A program made the position numbers and the translations under genes. A DNA stretch of 64,000 nucleotides, from positions 7,118,001 through 7,182,000 of the forward strand of contig NZ_JAPZBC010000001.1 in the NCBI RefSeq assembly GCF_027460265.1, read 5' to 3'. The notes under the pieces were generated by a model. It ran no database searches, was not told the origin of the DNA, and saw nothing but the letters and a program-made list of their open reading frames with translations. This document shows, piece after piece, positions 41,107 to 53,102 of this stretch. The stretch comes from Streptomyces sp. WMMC940 (GTDB lineage Bacteria > Actinomycetota > Actinomycetes > Streptomycetales > Streptomycetaceae). How positions within the stretch are numbered: the first letter of the stretch is position 1; each line of letters starts with the position of its first letter.

Positions 41107-41112
41107 TAGGCT
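41107..41112 (+). promoter_or_regulatory. Probable -10 element (TAGGCT) of the ACT-domain gene
   Basis: TAGGCT ends 7 bases before the ATG at 41120 and there is no ribosome site between. This fits a leaderless transcript. Confidence 0.45.
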
Positions 41113-41119
41113 GACGATC

Positions 41120-41518
41120 ATGAGCCCAGAACGCGACCTCGGCCGTCTGCTCACCGGCATGCGTCCCGAACTGAACCCCGGCCGCTACGTCTTCACCACC
41201 GTCGCCGGGGCGCCGCCGCCCGGCCCCACCCCCGTGGTCACCGTCGCCGAGGCCGAGGGCCTGACCCTCGTCGTGCGCGAGGAGGAGGCCGACGCCGCCG
41301 GGCTGGCCCACGACTACGTCGCCGGCTGGATCACCCTGCGGGTGCACTCCGCACTCGACGCCGTCGGGCTCACCGCCGCCGTCGCCACCGCCCTGGCCGA
41401 CGCGGGCATCAGCTGCAACGTCGTCGCCGGCCATCACCACGACCATCTGTTCGTCCCCTACGAACGCGCGGACGAGGCCGTCACCCTCCTGCAGGAGCTG
41501 GCGGGCCGCGCCGGCTGA
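41120..41518 (+). CDS. ACT-domain protein (DUF2241-like)
   Basis: A 132-residue protein with two ACT-like halves. The N-terminus LLTGMRPELNPGRYVFTTV and the C-terminal ITLRVHSALDAVGLTAAVATALADAGISCNVVAGHHHDHLFVPYERADEAVTLLQEL are typical of small amino-acid-binding ACT proteins. The GHHHDH stretch is characteristic. It probably senses an amino acid, but no enzyme domain is attached and no biosynthetic gene is next to it. Confidence 0.8.
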   Translation: MSPERDLGRLLTGMRPELNPGRYVFTTVAGAPPPGPTPVVTVAEAEGLTLVVREEEADAAGLAHDYVAGWITLRVHSALDAVGLTAAVATALADAGISCNVVAGHHHDHLFVPYERADEAVTLLQELAGRAG

Positions 41519-41621
41519 GCCCGCGGGACGCGGCGCGACCGGCCGTCCGGCCCGTTCCGGCGTGTCGCGCCCGCGAGCGCCCGGTCGGCGGCACGGCCTG
41601 CGGGGCACGTACCATGTCGGC

Positions 41622-42122
41622 ATGTCCTTCCTCCGCCGCCGCAGCGCCTCCACTCCCGCGGGCCCGGACTTCGACGTCCTGGCCATGGACCCGGGGGACT
41701 GGCCCGGAAACCTCGGCGCCGGGCTGCTGCCCGCGCCCGACGGCAGCTGCCAGGGCGTATTCCTGCGCTACGACCTCTTCGGCGGCCGGGGTCCCGCGAT
41801 GATCATCGGCAATCTGCCGGAGGGCTCGCCCGCCCGAGAGGTCGGCGAAGGACAGGCCCCCTTCGAGGTCGCCCAGCTGCTCGCGGCACTGGAGAACGAC
41901 GAGGACGTCACGGTCGTCGGCACCGAGGACGTCCCCGTGATGCAGGGCGACAACCTGCTGATCGTGCGCCGGATCAAGCTCTCCGAGGGCCGGATCTCCT
42001 GCGTGCAGTTCGACCGCAGCGACAACGTCCTCGTCACCATCGCCAGCTGGGACCGGCCGATCACCGACGATCTCTACGCCCTCCTCAAGCCGCTGCCCGC
42101 GGAACTCTTCCAGCAGGGCTGA
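41622..42122 (+). CDS. Conserved hypothetical protein
   Basis: A 166-residue soluble protein beginning MSFLRRRSAS. It has an acidic central part (LLAALENDEDVTVVGTEDVPVMQGDNLLIVRRIKL) and a C-terminal LVTIASWDRPITDDLYALLKPLPAELFQQG. I recognise no catalytic motif. A TACCAT hexamer 6 bases upstream of the ATG could be a -10 element of a leaderless transcript. It converges on the geosmin synthase gene; 254 bases separate the stops and hold nothing clear. Confidence 0.6.
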   Translation: MSFLRRRSASTPAGPDFDVLAMDPGDWPGNLGAGLLPAPDGSCQGVFLRYDLFGGRGPAMIIGNLPEGSPAREVGEGQAPFEVAQLLAALENDEDVTVVGTEDVPVMQGDNLLIVRRIKLSEGRISCVQFDRSDNVLVTIASWDRPITDDLYALLKPLPAELFQQG

Positions 42123-42376
42123 TCCTCCGGGCACCCCCGCCGTCGGAATCGCGCGGACGGGGCGGTCCCGCGGTGGGAGCCCGCCGGTGTCGGTGAACCC
42201 GGCCCGGGTCGGGTCCATGCCCGTGCGCCCCCGCTCCCGCCGCACGCGCCTCGCGCACCGCCCGGCCCCGTAGGGTCCCGCGCCCCCGACGCGGGACCGG
42301 TACGACAGCCCGCGCCCGCCCCGGTTCCTGCGGCGCGGGACGTCCCGGGCCCACACGAGCCGCCCCGGTATCGGGG

Positions 42377-44794
<2,418 letters not shown>

Positions 44795-46753
44795 CTACCG
44801 GCGCACGACCCGCACGTCGGAGGCCTTGACGAAGGCGACCCGGTGCCCGAACTGGATCTCGTAGTAGCGCTCGTCGCCGCGCACCACGGTGTGCTTCGAC
44901 GCGTCGAACGTCGTCGCCCAGTAGTACTCGCCCGGCGTGCTGCCACCGGTCACGTACCGCTGTCCCGCGAGCAGCCTGTACGGCAGCGGCGTCACCGCCT
45001 GCACCGGTACGCCCGCCGGGTACGCCGACGCCTCCGGGTAGGCACGGCCGTACACCGCAACCTCCGCCAGGCCCGCGCGCGGGGTGACGAGCGCGGCCCG
45101 CGCGCCCACCGCGGTCGGCCGGGTACGCGGGTCGTGGAACCAGGCCTTCTGGCCCAGGTACCAGATGGCCGTCCAGTCACCGCGGCGCTCCGCGACGGCG
45201 TACTGCTGCCCCGTCGTGGCCCGCGCGCCGGTGTCGTTGACACCGGTCGTCGACTCGCCGCCGCCCGGCCGCAGCCCGATGTCCTTCACCAACGGCGCCG
45301 AGGCGTCCGGCGCGGTGTGCAGCCGGACCGCACCCGAACCGTGCGGAGTGCAGGTGTCGCCCGCCTTCACACAGCCCGTGTACACGGGCTGGTGCCGGTC
45401 GTAGTCGGGACGGATCGTCACCGCGGACGCGCCCGGCCCCGCCGTCGGGACGAACGGCCGCCCCAGCAGCGTGAAGTAGTGCGCCCAGTCCCAGAACGGC
45501 CCCGGATCGGTGTGCATGCCCGGGATGGTCGAGGGCAGCGTGCCCGGCACGTTGTCGTGCCCGATGATGTGCTGCCGGTCCAGCGGGACGCCGTACCGCT
45601 TGGCGAGATAGCGCACCAGCCGGGCGGAGCTGCGGTACATCGCCTCCGTGTACCAGGCGTCGGGACTGACGAGGAAACCCTCGTGCTCCAGCCCGACCGA
45701 CTTGGCGTTGACGTACCAGTTGCCGGCGTGCCAGCCGACGTCCTTCAGCCGCAGGTGCTGGGCGACATGACCGTCCGACGACCGCAGCGAGTACTGCCAG
45801 GACACGTACTCGGGGTCCTGGACCAGGCGGAGGGTGGTGTCCCAGGTCGCCTCGGTGTCATGGATGACGATGTACTCGACCGACTGCGACGCGGGCCGGT
45901 CCGCCTTGTCGTGGTTGCCGTAGTCGCCCTCGCCGAACTGCTCGTACGGCGCGGGGATCCACTCGCACGCCACGGTCACCGGGCACTCCGTGAGCGATCG
46001 GTCCACGGTGCGCAGCCCCAGCCGGGCCAGGCCCGACCTGTCGGGACGCAGCCCCTCGTGGGCCCGCAGCGACACCCGCTGCCCGCTGTCCGTGGTGCGC
46101 CTCTGGCCCGTGCGGATGACGTCGAACACGTCGTCGGCGTAGGTCGTCGCGGTCGCCGTGTCATCGGCGCCGGAGAACCGGGCGACCGCCGTGTACCAGT
46201 CCGCCGCGCCACCGCCGGGCGCCAGGCCCAGCTTCCGCTGGGCGTCGGCGAGCAGCGCCGCGCCGCCCCGGACGTTCGCGGCCGCGTTCGTGCGCAGCCG
46301 TTCGGCGGGGATGCCGGTGAGGTCCGCGGCACGCTCCAGGGTCCGCAGCCGGGCCGGCGGTACGGCACGCTCCGCGAGCGTGGCGCCGTCGCCCGTCCGG
46401 GGAGCGCGGGCCGCGTCGCCACGGGCGTCCTCCGCGCCGTGCGAATGGTGCGGGGCTTCGGCCAGGGCCGTCGCGGCGTCCGTGAGATGCATCGGCCCGT
46501 AACCGCCCGTGACGCTCGGGGCGCCGCCGTGCCCGTCCCAGCGCGACTGGAGGTAGGCGACGCCGAGCAGCACGCTCTGCGGCACCCGGTACTCTGCGGC
46601 GGCGGCGGCGAAGGCGCGCTGGAGTTCGTCGGACGGCGCGGCCGGCTCCGCGGCGGCGGACGGAGCGGCCGAGGCAAGGGTCAGCAGCAGGGCCGCGACC
46701 ACCGCCCCCCGCCTGCGAGCAAGTCTCGGTCGTGCCAGGGCGGATGCCTGCAA
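44795..46753 (-). CDS. Secreted N-acetylmuramoyl-L-alanine amidase
   Basis: A 652-residue exported protein. The TTG start at 46751-46753 is set by GGAGG five bases upstream. A signal peptide (LARRRGAVVAALLLTLASAAPSAAA) ends near residue 36. A goose-lysozyme-like helical region follows (about 45-200). The zinc amidase_2 domain at about 290-440 has VEYIVIHDTEA, SVGLEHEGF, QHIIGHDNVPG and HTDPGPFWDW, which supply the metal histidines and acid. The C-terminal 200 residues look like SH3-type wall-binding repeats. Expected role: cleavage of the peptidoglycan stem peptide during growth or sporulation. Confidence 0.92.
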   Translation of the reverse strand: MQASALARPRLARRRGAVVAALLLTLASAAPSAAAEPAAPSDELQRAFAAAAAEYRVPQSVLLGVAYLQSRWDGHGGAPSVTGGYGPMHLTDAATALAEAPHHSHGAEDARGDAARAPRTGDGATLAERAVPPARLRTLERAADLTGIPAERLRTNAAANVRGGAALLADAQRKLGLAPGGGAADWYTAVARFSGADDTATATTYADDVFDVIRTGQRRTTDSGQRVSLRAHEGLRPDRSGLARLGLRTVDRSLTECPVTVACEWIPAPYEQFGEGDYGNHDKADRPASQSVEYIVIHDTEATWDTTLRLVQDPEYVSWQYSLRSSDGHVAQHLRLKDVGWHAGNWYVNAKSVGLEHEGFLVSPDAWYTEAMYRSSARLVRYLAKRYGVPLDRQHIIGHDNVPGTLPSTIPGMHTDPGPFWDWAHYFTLLGRPFVPTAGPGASAVTIRPDYDRHQPVYTGCVKAGDTCTPHGSGAVRLHTAPDASAPLVKDIGLRPGGGESTTGVNDTGARATTGQQYAVAERRGDWTAIWYLGQKAWFHDPRTRPTAVGARAALVTPRAGLAEVAVYGRAYPEASAYPAGVPVQAVTPLPYRLLAGQRYVTGGSTPGEYYWATTFDASKHTVVRGDERYYEIQFGHRVAFVKASDVRVVRR

Positions 46754-47188
46754 TGCAGCCTCCAGTGACGGATGGTGCGCGAGCGACCCGTACAGGGGTA
46801 GCGGCTCCCGGACGATCCGTCAATGAGGCTCAGCGGCACGGAAGTCCACGTCATGGACGGGCGGGGCGCGGCCTGCGGCGCGTCGGTGGAGTGAACCGAT
46901 GATCGTCGGTGAGGGGCCGTCAGGGCACGGCTCCGGCCGGGCGCGGCGCCTGGGCGCGGAACGTCGCAGGGACGGGGGAACGGCCGTGCGTCCGGCCGGT
47001 GCGCTGCGGAGCCGACGCGGCCGGGGGCCGGTCCCGGGAACGCAGAGAGCCGTCAGGCGCGGGCGTCGCAGGGCTCACGGCACACGGCCGTGGGACGTGA
47101 CACCGCGCGCAGGAGCAGCCGCCGGCCCTGGCGACCAGCGGCTCCTGCGCGCGAAGGCGTTGCCTGGCGGCGGTGGACGACGCCGGGG
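46754..47188. other. Gene-free region between the amidase and Usp genes
   Basis: These 435 bases contain no convincing gene; short open frames here have poor codon character and no ribosome sites. The leftward amidase promoter should lie near 46754-46900, and the only clear structure is the hairpin at 47104-47153. Confidence 0.6.
47104..47153 (-). terminator. Stem-loop downstream of the Usp gene
   Basis: CGCGCGCAGGAGC (47104-47116) pairs perfectly with GCTCCTGCGCGCG (47141-47153), with a 24-base loop. It lies 36 bases beyond the Usp stop in the direction of transcription. Confidence 0.6.
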
Positions 47189-48082
47189 TCAGCTCGCCGG
47201 TACGACCGCCACGGGGCAGGGCGCGTGGTGCAGCGCGGCATGGGCGACGGAACCGATCCGCGTACCGATGGGAGAACGGCGCGCGCGCCGGCCGACGACC
47301 AGCAGTAGCGCACGCCCCGTGGCGGACAGCAGCACCTGCCCGGCGCTGCCCATCTCGACGTGCTCCGTCACCGGCACCTGGGGGTAGCGCTGCCGCCAGG
47401 GCTTCAGTGCGTCCGCCAGCGCCTTCTTCTCGAACGGCTCCAGGCCGCCGGCCTCGTCGGCCGGCCGCATCGACCCCGGGCTGTAGGTGTAGAGGGTCGG
47501 CAGGCTCCAGGCCCGCACCGCGCGCACCCCCACGCCATGCGCGGCGGCGGTCTCGAAGGCGAATCCGAGGACGGCGTCGCAGTCCTCCGGCGTGCCGTGC
47601 TGTCCCACCACCACCTCGGCGCCGTCGTGGGGTTCGGGAACCGCGGTCCCGTCCTGCTCCTCCCCGGCCGGCGCGCGTACGGCGACGACGGGACAGGAGG
47701 CGGAGGCGATCACCTGCTGGCCGTAGGAGCCGACGATGAAGCCGGCGATCGCGCCATGGCCGCGGGAGCCCAACACCAGCATCGACGTGCGCTCCGACTC
47801 GTCGAGCAGCGCTGCCACCGCCGTGTCCGCCACCACCTCGGCGGAGACCGGCACGTCCGGGTAGCGCCCGGTGATCTCCGACTCCGCCTCACGCACCAGA
47901 CTCTCGGCCGAACGCGCTTGCGCCTCGCGGTCCTGCACGATCGGCACGTCGAGGGGCTGCCACAGCCATGCGTGCACCATGCGGAGCGGAAGCCCGCGGA
48001 GCGCCGCTTCGCGGGCCGCCCAGTGGACCGCGGCCCGGCTCTCCGGTGATCCGTCCACTCCGGCAGTGATGCGTCGGGCCAT
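47189..48082 (-). CDS. Tandem-domain universal stress protein
   Basis: A 297-residue two-domain Usp. Domain one has the intact ATP loop GSRGHGAIAGFIVGS. Domain two has GRRARRSPIGTRIGS, closer to the functional pattern than in the Usp copies at the left end of the window. The start at 48080-48082 is MARRITAGVDGSPESRAA. It stands apart from the other stress genes and I find no GGGCCG-N2-CGGCCC palindrome upstream, so it may be under different control. Confidence 0.9.
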   Translation of the reverse strand: MARRITAGVDGSPESRAAVHWAAREAALRGLPLRMVHAWLWQPLDVPIVQDREAQARSAESLVREAESEITGRYPDVPVSAEVVADTAVAALLDESERTSMLVLGSRGHGAIAGFIVGSYGQQVIASASCPVVAVRAPAGEEQDGTAVPEPHDGAEVVVGQHGTPEDCDAVLGFAFETAAAHGVGVRAVRAWSLPTLYTYSPGSMRPADEAGGLEPFEKKALADALKPWRQRYPQVPVTEHVEMGSAGQVLLSATGRALLLVVGRRARRSPIGTRIGSVAHAALHHAPCPVAVVPAS

Positions 48083-48490
48083 GAGGGGTGTGCCTCCGTC
48101 CGGGGTCCGGGCTCGACCACGCGGTCCGCCCTGCGGAGGTCAGTATTGCGCAGCCTGCCCGCACGGGGCGGGCGGCCCGTGCCCGGTCACGGACCCGTGT
48201 TCCCGTGCCGCCCGGACGGCTGGGAACGGCTGCGACCGGTACGACTTCCCCCGAGCGGGACTCGCTGCGCCTCCCGCCGTGAGCCGTCCTCCCGCGGTGT
48301 GAGCCGGGCCGTAGGGCGGACGGCCTCTGCCTCGGCCGTGCGGGGTGTGGCAGCGGGCCTCCGACATCCCGCGCGGTGCGGCCCGGGCGTGCCCGTCATC
48401 CCTGGCGCGGAGTCACCTCGGCACACGACAGAGCGCTGTGCGTCCAGTGTGTCGGCACTGGGCGCACAGCGCTCTTCCCCCTCGTCCCGG
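48083..48490. other. Gene-free region between the Usp and phosphotransferase genes
   Basis: These 408 bases hold no convincing gene. The right half is dominated by a long hairpin at 48430-48475. The left half should contain the promoter of the leftward Usp gene, but I see no clear -10/-35 pair. Confidence 0.6.
48430..48475 (-). terminator. 20-bp stem-loop after the phosphotransferase gene
   Basis: The arms 48430-48449 and 48456-48475 are complementary over 20 positions with a single G-T pair and a six-base loop. It begins 16 bases beyond the stop at 48491, reading leftward. This is the most stable hairpin in the right half of the window. Confidence 0.75.
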
Positions 48491-49609
48491 TCAGCGGGTG
48501 CCGACCGCCGCGCGCACGGCCCGCCGTGCCAGCGCGCAGTCATCGTGCAGCCGCCGCAACAGCAGCCGCTGCTCCTCGCCGGAGGAGACTCCGGCCTGCG
48601 CCGAAGGGACGGTGCCGGCCGGCGGGGCCTCCCGCATCGTCCGCTGCACGGCCGTCTCGTAGGTCCTGATCTCCCGGGTCAGCACCAGCATCAGGTTCAC
48701 CAGGAAGGCGTCGCGGGCCGCGGGGCCCGACTGCTGGGCCAGCTGGCTGATCTGGCGCCGTGCCACCGGCGCGTCGCCCAGCACCGTCCAGAGCGTCGCC
48801 AGGTCGTACCCCGGCAGGTACCAGCCGGCGTGCTCCCAGTCCACGAGCACCGGGCCCGTCGGCGCGAGGAGGATGTTCGACAGCAGCGCGTCTCCGTGAC
48901 AGAACTGGCCCAGGCCGCCCTGCCGTCCGCCGGCGTGGGCGAGACCGTGCAGCAGCTTCTGCAGATCACCCAGGTCGCGGTCGGTGAAAAGCCCCAGCTC
49001 GTGGTAGCGGGCGATCCTCGACGCGTAGTCCAGCGGTGCGTCGAACGTCCCCGCCGGCGGCCGCCATGAGTTCAGCCGGGCGATGGCCCCGAGCGCGGCG
49101 CGGACGTCCGCGCGCGGCGGCGCCTCGGAGGGATGCCGGGCGAGGGCGGCCGGACGTCCGGGCATCCGCTCGACGACGAGCGTGCAGTTGTCCGGGTCCG
49201 CGGCGATGAGCCGGGGCGCACGCACCGGAGGCCGGTGCCGGACGAACGCACGGTATGCCGCTATCTCGTGCCGGAACCGCTCCGCCCACGCCGGCGACTG
49301 GTCCAGTAAGCACTTGGCGACGGCCGTGGTCCGCCCCGTCGTGCCGACGAGCAGCACCGAGCGACCGCTCCTGCGCAGCACCTGCACCGGATTGAACTCC
49401 GGGCAGATGCGGTGCACGGAGGCGATCGCCATGCGCAGCTGCGCGCCCTGGGGGCCGGACAAGTCGATTCTCCCGCTGAGCGGTTGGCCGACAGCCCCCG
49501 GCCAGCGCCGGGTCCTGCCGGTCGTGGAGGGCTCGAACAACGGCCCGCCGCCTGCCTGCAGGGTGCGCGGACGGGGCGGGGCGGACACGGAGGACGATGC
49601 TGTGTACAT
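48491..49609 (-). CDS. Aminoglycoside-phosphotransferase-fold kinase (TTA codon)
   Basis: A 372-residue APH/choline-kinase-fold protein. The ATP lysine is in [10 protein letters not shown], the catalytic loop is [13 protein letters not shown], and the metal motif is [21 protein letters not shown]. The N-terminal 60 residues are variable. Codon 101 is TTA (complement of 49307-49309), so translation may depend on the bldA tRNA. The gene is divergent from an NsdA-like developmental regulator with 233 bases between. It may phosphorylate a small molecule or antibiotic; the substrate is unknown. Confidence 0.85.
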   Translation of the reverse strand: MYTASSSVSAPPRPRTLQAGGGPLFEPSTTGRTRRWPGAVGQPLSGRIDLSGPQGAQLRMAIASVHRICPEFNPVQVLRRSGRSVLLVGTTGRTTAVAKCLLDQSPAWAERFRHEIAAYRAFVRHRPPVRAPRLIAADPDNCTLVVERMPGRPAALARHPSEAPPRADVRAALGAIARLNSWRPPAGTFDAPLDYASRIARYHELGLFTDRDLGDLQKLLHGLAHAGGRQGGLGQFCHGDALLSNILLAPTGPVLVDWEHAGWYLPGYDLATLWTVLGDAPVARRQISQLAQQSGPAARDAFLVNLMLVLTREIRTYETAVQRTMREAPPAGTVPSAQAGVSSGEEQRLLLRRLHDDCALARRAVRAAVGTR

Positions 49610-49796
49610 GGGCGATACAGATCCCTTCGTGTGCCGACAAGTCGCGTGCGCGGCCCTGCCCCGGAAGCCTTCGGCACCCTGGGGAATGCGGTCTCGCTCC
49701 CGGGGCGGGGTGGCGCTTTCCTACCTGACACCCGGCCGTGGGTGGCACACCATCTGGCGGACCCTGGCGAACCCTGGCGAATAGTCGCGGCGCATC

Positions 49797-49815
49797 TGAC
49801 AGGGGGTTACTGTCA
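49797..49815. promoter_or_regulatory. Palindrome upstream of the NsdA-like regulator
   Basis: TGACAG-N7-CTGTCA lies 28 bases before the GTG start at 49843. A direct repeat of ACCCTGGCGA precedes it at 49761-49780. It is a candidate operator or autoregulatory site. Confidence 0.45.
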
Positions 49816-49842
49816 ACTCAGCCGAGAACCTGGGGGCTTGAC

Positions 49843-51336
49843 GTGACCGGAGAACCCAACACCCGTCTCGCGGACCTGTTCGGCCTCGCCGGCTGGTCCA
49901 AGGGCGAGCTCGCGCGGCTCGTGAACCGGCAGGCGGCGGCCATGGGGCATCCGCAGCTGGCGACCGACACCTCGCGGGTCCGGCGCTGGATCGACATGGG
50001 GGAGTCCCCACGCGATCCGGTGCCGAAGGTGCTGGCGGCTCTGTTCACCGAGCGACTCGGCCGTGTCGTGACCATCGAGGACCTCGGGTTCGTACGGCAC
50101 GGGCGCACGCGCAAGCGAAGGGAGGCCGGCTGCGCCGGCCATTCCGACGGCCTGCCCTGGGCACCCGAACGTACGGCGGCGGTCCTCACCGAATTCACGG
50201 GAATGGACCTCATGCTCAACCGACGCGGCTTGGTGGGCGCGGGCGCCGCGCTCGCCGCAGGCTCCGCACTCAGCAGCGCCATGTACGACTGGCTGCACAC
50301 CGACCCCGCTCTCGCCACCGGCACTCCGCGTGTCCACGATCCCCTGCACGCCGACCCCGCTGGATTCGACCGCTACGAGGCCGCCCCCATCGGGTCGCAG
50401 GAGATCGACGCACTGGAGCGCTCCGTCGAGGTGTTCCGCGCCTGGGACGCCTCCCGGGGCGGCGGACTGCAGCGCAAGGCGGTGGTCGGCCAGCTCAACG
50501 AGGTGGGCGGCATGCTCGCCTACCGCCACCCCGACCACCTCCAGCGCCGCCTGTGGGGCGTCGCTGCCAACCTCGCCGTGCTCGCCGGCTGGATGTCCCA
50601 CGACGTCGGCCTCGAACCCACCGCCCAGAAGTACTTCGTCATCGCCGCCCACGCGGCACGCGAAGGGGGCGACCGCCCCCGCGCGGGAGAGGCCCTCTCC
50701 CGGGCCGCACGCCAGATGGTGCACCTGGGCCGGCCGGACGACGCCCTCGATCTGATGAAGCTCGCCAAGTCCGGTTCCGGGGAGGAGACCCTGCCCCGTA
50801 CCCGGGCCATGCTGCACACCATCGAGGCATGGGCGCAGGCCTCCATGGGCCGGGCCCAGGCCATGCGCCGGACCCTCGGCGAGGCCGAGGAACTGTTCGT
50901 CTCCGACAAGGGCGACGTGCCGCCGCCGAGTTGGATGCAGATGTTCGACGAGGCGGACATGCACGGCATGCAGGCGCTCGCCTACCGCACCCTGGCCGAG
51001 CACGACCCCGCCGCCGCCGGCATCGCCCAGCGCCATGCCAAGCAGGCGCTGGAGCTGAGGGAGGGCGGCCGCCAGCGGTCCAAGATCTTCGACTACCTCT
51101 CCATGGCGTCGGCGTGCTTCATCGCGGACGACCCGGAACAGGCCGACAGGTACGCCCGACTGGCGCTGGTGTCGATGGGTGAGACCTCGTCGCACCGCAC
51201 CTGGGACCGGCTCCGGGAGATGTACCGGCTCACCGGGCAGTTCGCGGGCTACGCGAAGATCGAGGATCTCCGCGCGGAGATCCAGCACGCGCTGCCCAAC
51301 AGCCCGTCGAAGAGCGCGCGGAGCGCCCGGATCTGA
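49843..51336 (+). CDS. NsdA-like TPR regulator
   Basis: A 497-residue protein. The N-terminus (about residues 8-75) has the helical DNA-binding-like region GLAGWSKGELARLVNRQAAAMG ... TDTSRVRRWIDMGESPRDPVPKVLAALF shared with NsdA, a negative regulator of differentiation and antibiotic production in Streptomyces. The body (about 190-480) is TPR-like. A hydrophobic GLVGAGAALAAGSALSSA segment at about 129-146 is also typical of this family. The GTG start fits the conserved beginning. It is probably a paralogue rather than NsdA itself. The divergent neighbour is a TTA-containing phosphotransferase gene. Confidence 0.75.
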   Translation: MTGEPNTRLADLFGLAGWSKGELARLVNRQAAAMGHPQLATDTSRVRRWIDMGESPRDPVPKVLAALFTERLGRVVTIEDLGFVRHGRTRKRREAGCAGHSDGLPWAPERTAAVLTEFTGMDLMLNRRGLVGAGAALAAGSALSSAMYDWLHTDPALATGTPRVHDPLHADPAGFDRYEAAPIGSQEIDALERSVEVFRAWDASRGGGLQRKAVVGQLNEVGGMLAYRHPDHLQRRLWGVAANLAVLAGWMSHDVGLEPTAQKYFVIAAHAAREGGDRPRAGEALSRAARQMVHLGRPDDALDLMKLAKSGSGEETLPRTRAMLHTIEAWAQASMGRAQAMRRTLGEAEELFVSDKGDVPPPSWMQMFDEADMHGMQALAYRTLAEHDPAAAGIAQRHAKQALELREGGRQRSKIFDYLSMASACFIADDPEQADRYARLALVSMGETSSHRTWDRLREMYRLTGQFAGYAKIEDLRAEIQHALPNSPSKSARSARI

Positions 51337-51484
51337 GAGACGTCGGTACCGACCCCCGTCACCACCCGGAGGTGACCGCGGCCGCGAGCCGGCGGTGGTG
51401 GACGATGTCACCGTTGCCGTTCTCGTGCAGGAGACAGCCGGGCACGTCCGACGGGTCCGCTGCCGGCCCGCCCCCACTCACCCG

Positions 51485-52933
51485 TTAGCGACTGACCCTG
51501 GCCACCATCACACAGGCGTCTTCCTGACGCTCGATCGCACCGAACTCCTCGACGATCAACCGGGTGCACTCCTGCGCGCTCCGGGCGACGGAGAGCGCGG
51601 GGGCGAGGGCCAGCAGACGTTCCCGCCCGGAACCGTCGTGGGCGGCGCCCGGTCCCCTCATCAGCCCGTCGGTGTGCAGAACCAGCACGTCGCCGGGCAG
51701 CAGGCCGATCTCGGCCTGCTCGTACGCCCCTCCGGCCGTCGCGCCGAGCAGCACTCCGTCCGGCTGGGGCAGGGCTCGCCCCGTCCCGCCGCGGAACAGC
51801 AGCGGGGCGGGGTGTCCGGCCTGCGCCCAGGACAGCAGCCGGGTCTCCGGGTCGTAGTGGCAGCACACCGTGCTGCCGAGCGCGGGCTGTGCCGAGGAGT
51901 CCAGGAGACCGTTGAGCCGGCCCATCAGCGGGCCGGGCCGGATACCCGCCGCGGCGAGAGCCCGCAGGGCGCCCAGCAGCATCGCCATGGTCGAGGTCGC
52001 GGTGACCCCGTGGCCGGTGAGATCGCCCACGCTCAACAGTGCCCGTCCACCGGGCAGTTCCAGGGCGTCGAACCACTGGCCCCCGATGAGGCCGCCCTCC
52101 GCCGAGGGGAGTTGATGGCCGGCCAGCTCCAGCGCCTGCGGACCGTGCCCGGGAAGGGCGAGCGGGCCGCGCCACGGAGGGAGGACCGCTTCGTGCATCT
52201 CCCTCGCGACCCGGCGCTCGGTCCGGTCGACGTGCTGCCGGCGGGCGAGCGAGTCCTGGGATTCGCGCACCGCGCGCTGTGACCGCCGCAGTTCGCTGAC
52301 GTCCCGGAGCACGGCCCACATCGAGGCCGTGCAGCCGTCGGCGTCGAGGACCGGCTCTCCCATCATATGGAGCGTACGGACACGTCCGTCGGCGCGGACG
52401 ATGCGGAACTCCCCGTCGATCGGCTTGCCGTCGACCAGACAGTCCGTCACCATCTCCGTGAGCAACCCCTGGTCCTCTGCGAAGACCATGGAGGGCAGCT
52501 CGTCCAGTGTCATCGGCTCGCTTCCGGCGGGCAGTCCGAAGATCTGGTGCAACTCCTCGGACCAACCAACCTCGTCCGTCAGCAGGTTCCACTCGGCACT
52601 GCCGACCCGGCTCAGCAGGGACCCCGGGCGCGGCGCGAGGTCCTCGTACGGGGCGGACTCCTCCGGGCCGAGGAGGTCCTCGGGTTCCGGCAGGGCGGGC
52701 AGTCCCTCCTTCAGCTGGCCCAAGTGCGACCCGAGATCGTCGAGCTGATGGACCGCCAGGTCGCACAGGGCTCGGTGCCAGCGTCCCTGGGGGTCGTCCT
52801 CGTCGACCACGGCGTCGCGCCGGACCGCGTCCACGTCGCCGCGCAGCCGTCGGGTCTGCGAGATCAGCTCGTCCACCGAGCCGCGCCGAGGAGGCTGGGG
52901 GGCGGGGCGGTCCGCGAACAGATGGGACGGCAT
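51485..52933 (-). CDS. PAS domain SpoIIE-type PP2C phosphatase
   Basis: A 482-residue protein. The N-terminal 100 residues are helical, a PAS domain lies at about 105-215 (SAEWNLLTDEVGWSEELHQIFGLPAGSEP ... WAVLRDVSELRRSQ), and a SpoIIE-type phosphatase domain at about 245-480. The metal-binding motifs are GGQWFDALELPGGRALLSVGDLTGHGVTATSTMAMLLGALRALA and PGDVLVLHTDGLM. Such enzymes usually dephosphorylate anti-anti-sigma factors in response to a signal sensed by PAS. I placed the start at 52933; a TTGACA/TATCGA promoter lies about 100 bases upstream. No anti-sigma genes are adjacent. Confidence 0.88.
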   Translation of the reverse strand: MPSHLFADRPAPQPPRRGSVDELISQTRRLRGDVDAVRRDAVVDEDDPQGRWHRALCDLAVHQLDDLGSHLGQLKEGLPALPEPEDLLGPEESAPYEDLAPRPGSLLSRVGSAEWNLLTDEVGWSEELHQIFGLPAGSEPMTLDELPSMVFAEDQGLLTEMVTDCLVDGKPIDGEFRIVRADGRVRTLHMMGEPVLDADGCTASMWAVLRDVSELRRSQRAVRESQDSLARRQHVDRTERRVAREMHEAVLPPWRGPLALPGHGPQALELAGHQLPSAEGGLIGGQWFDALELPGGRALLSVGDLTGHGVTATSTMAMLLGALRALAAAGIRPGPLMGRLNGLLDSSAQPALGSTVCCHYDPETRLLSWAQAGHPAPLLFRGGTGRALPQPDGVLLGATAGGAYEQAEIGLLPGDVLVLHTDGLMRGPGAAHDGSGRERLLALAPALSVARSAQECTRLIVEEFGAIERQEDACVMVARVSR

Positions 52934-53032
52934 GTCGTACTCCGATGCAGGCGCGGCGTGGCCAGGTCTCGGTGAGGAGACCGTTACGACTGTTGCACAG
53001 GTAACGGGGGCGCGTAAGGGATTTGGCAACAC

Positions 53033-53063
53033 TCGATACGGTGGTGCACCTGGCATATGTCAA
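53033..53063 (-). promoter_or_regulatory. Sigma70-like promoter for the SpoIIE-type phosphatase gene
   Basis: On the minus strand, TTGACA (53058-53063) and TATCGA (53033-53038) are 19 bases apart (18 if the -10 is read as GTATCG). They precede the start at 52933 by about 100 bases. Confidence 0.45.
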
Positions 53064-53102
53064 TGGCGCGCAGCGCTCCGACCAGCCATGACGCGTTCGC
53101 TG

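Noticed and set aside
46754..48490. Small genes or RNAs in the two longer gaps around the Usp gene
   Set aside because: Open frames there lack ribosome sites and normal codon bias; only terminator-like hairpins are supported. I found no tRNA cloverleaf.
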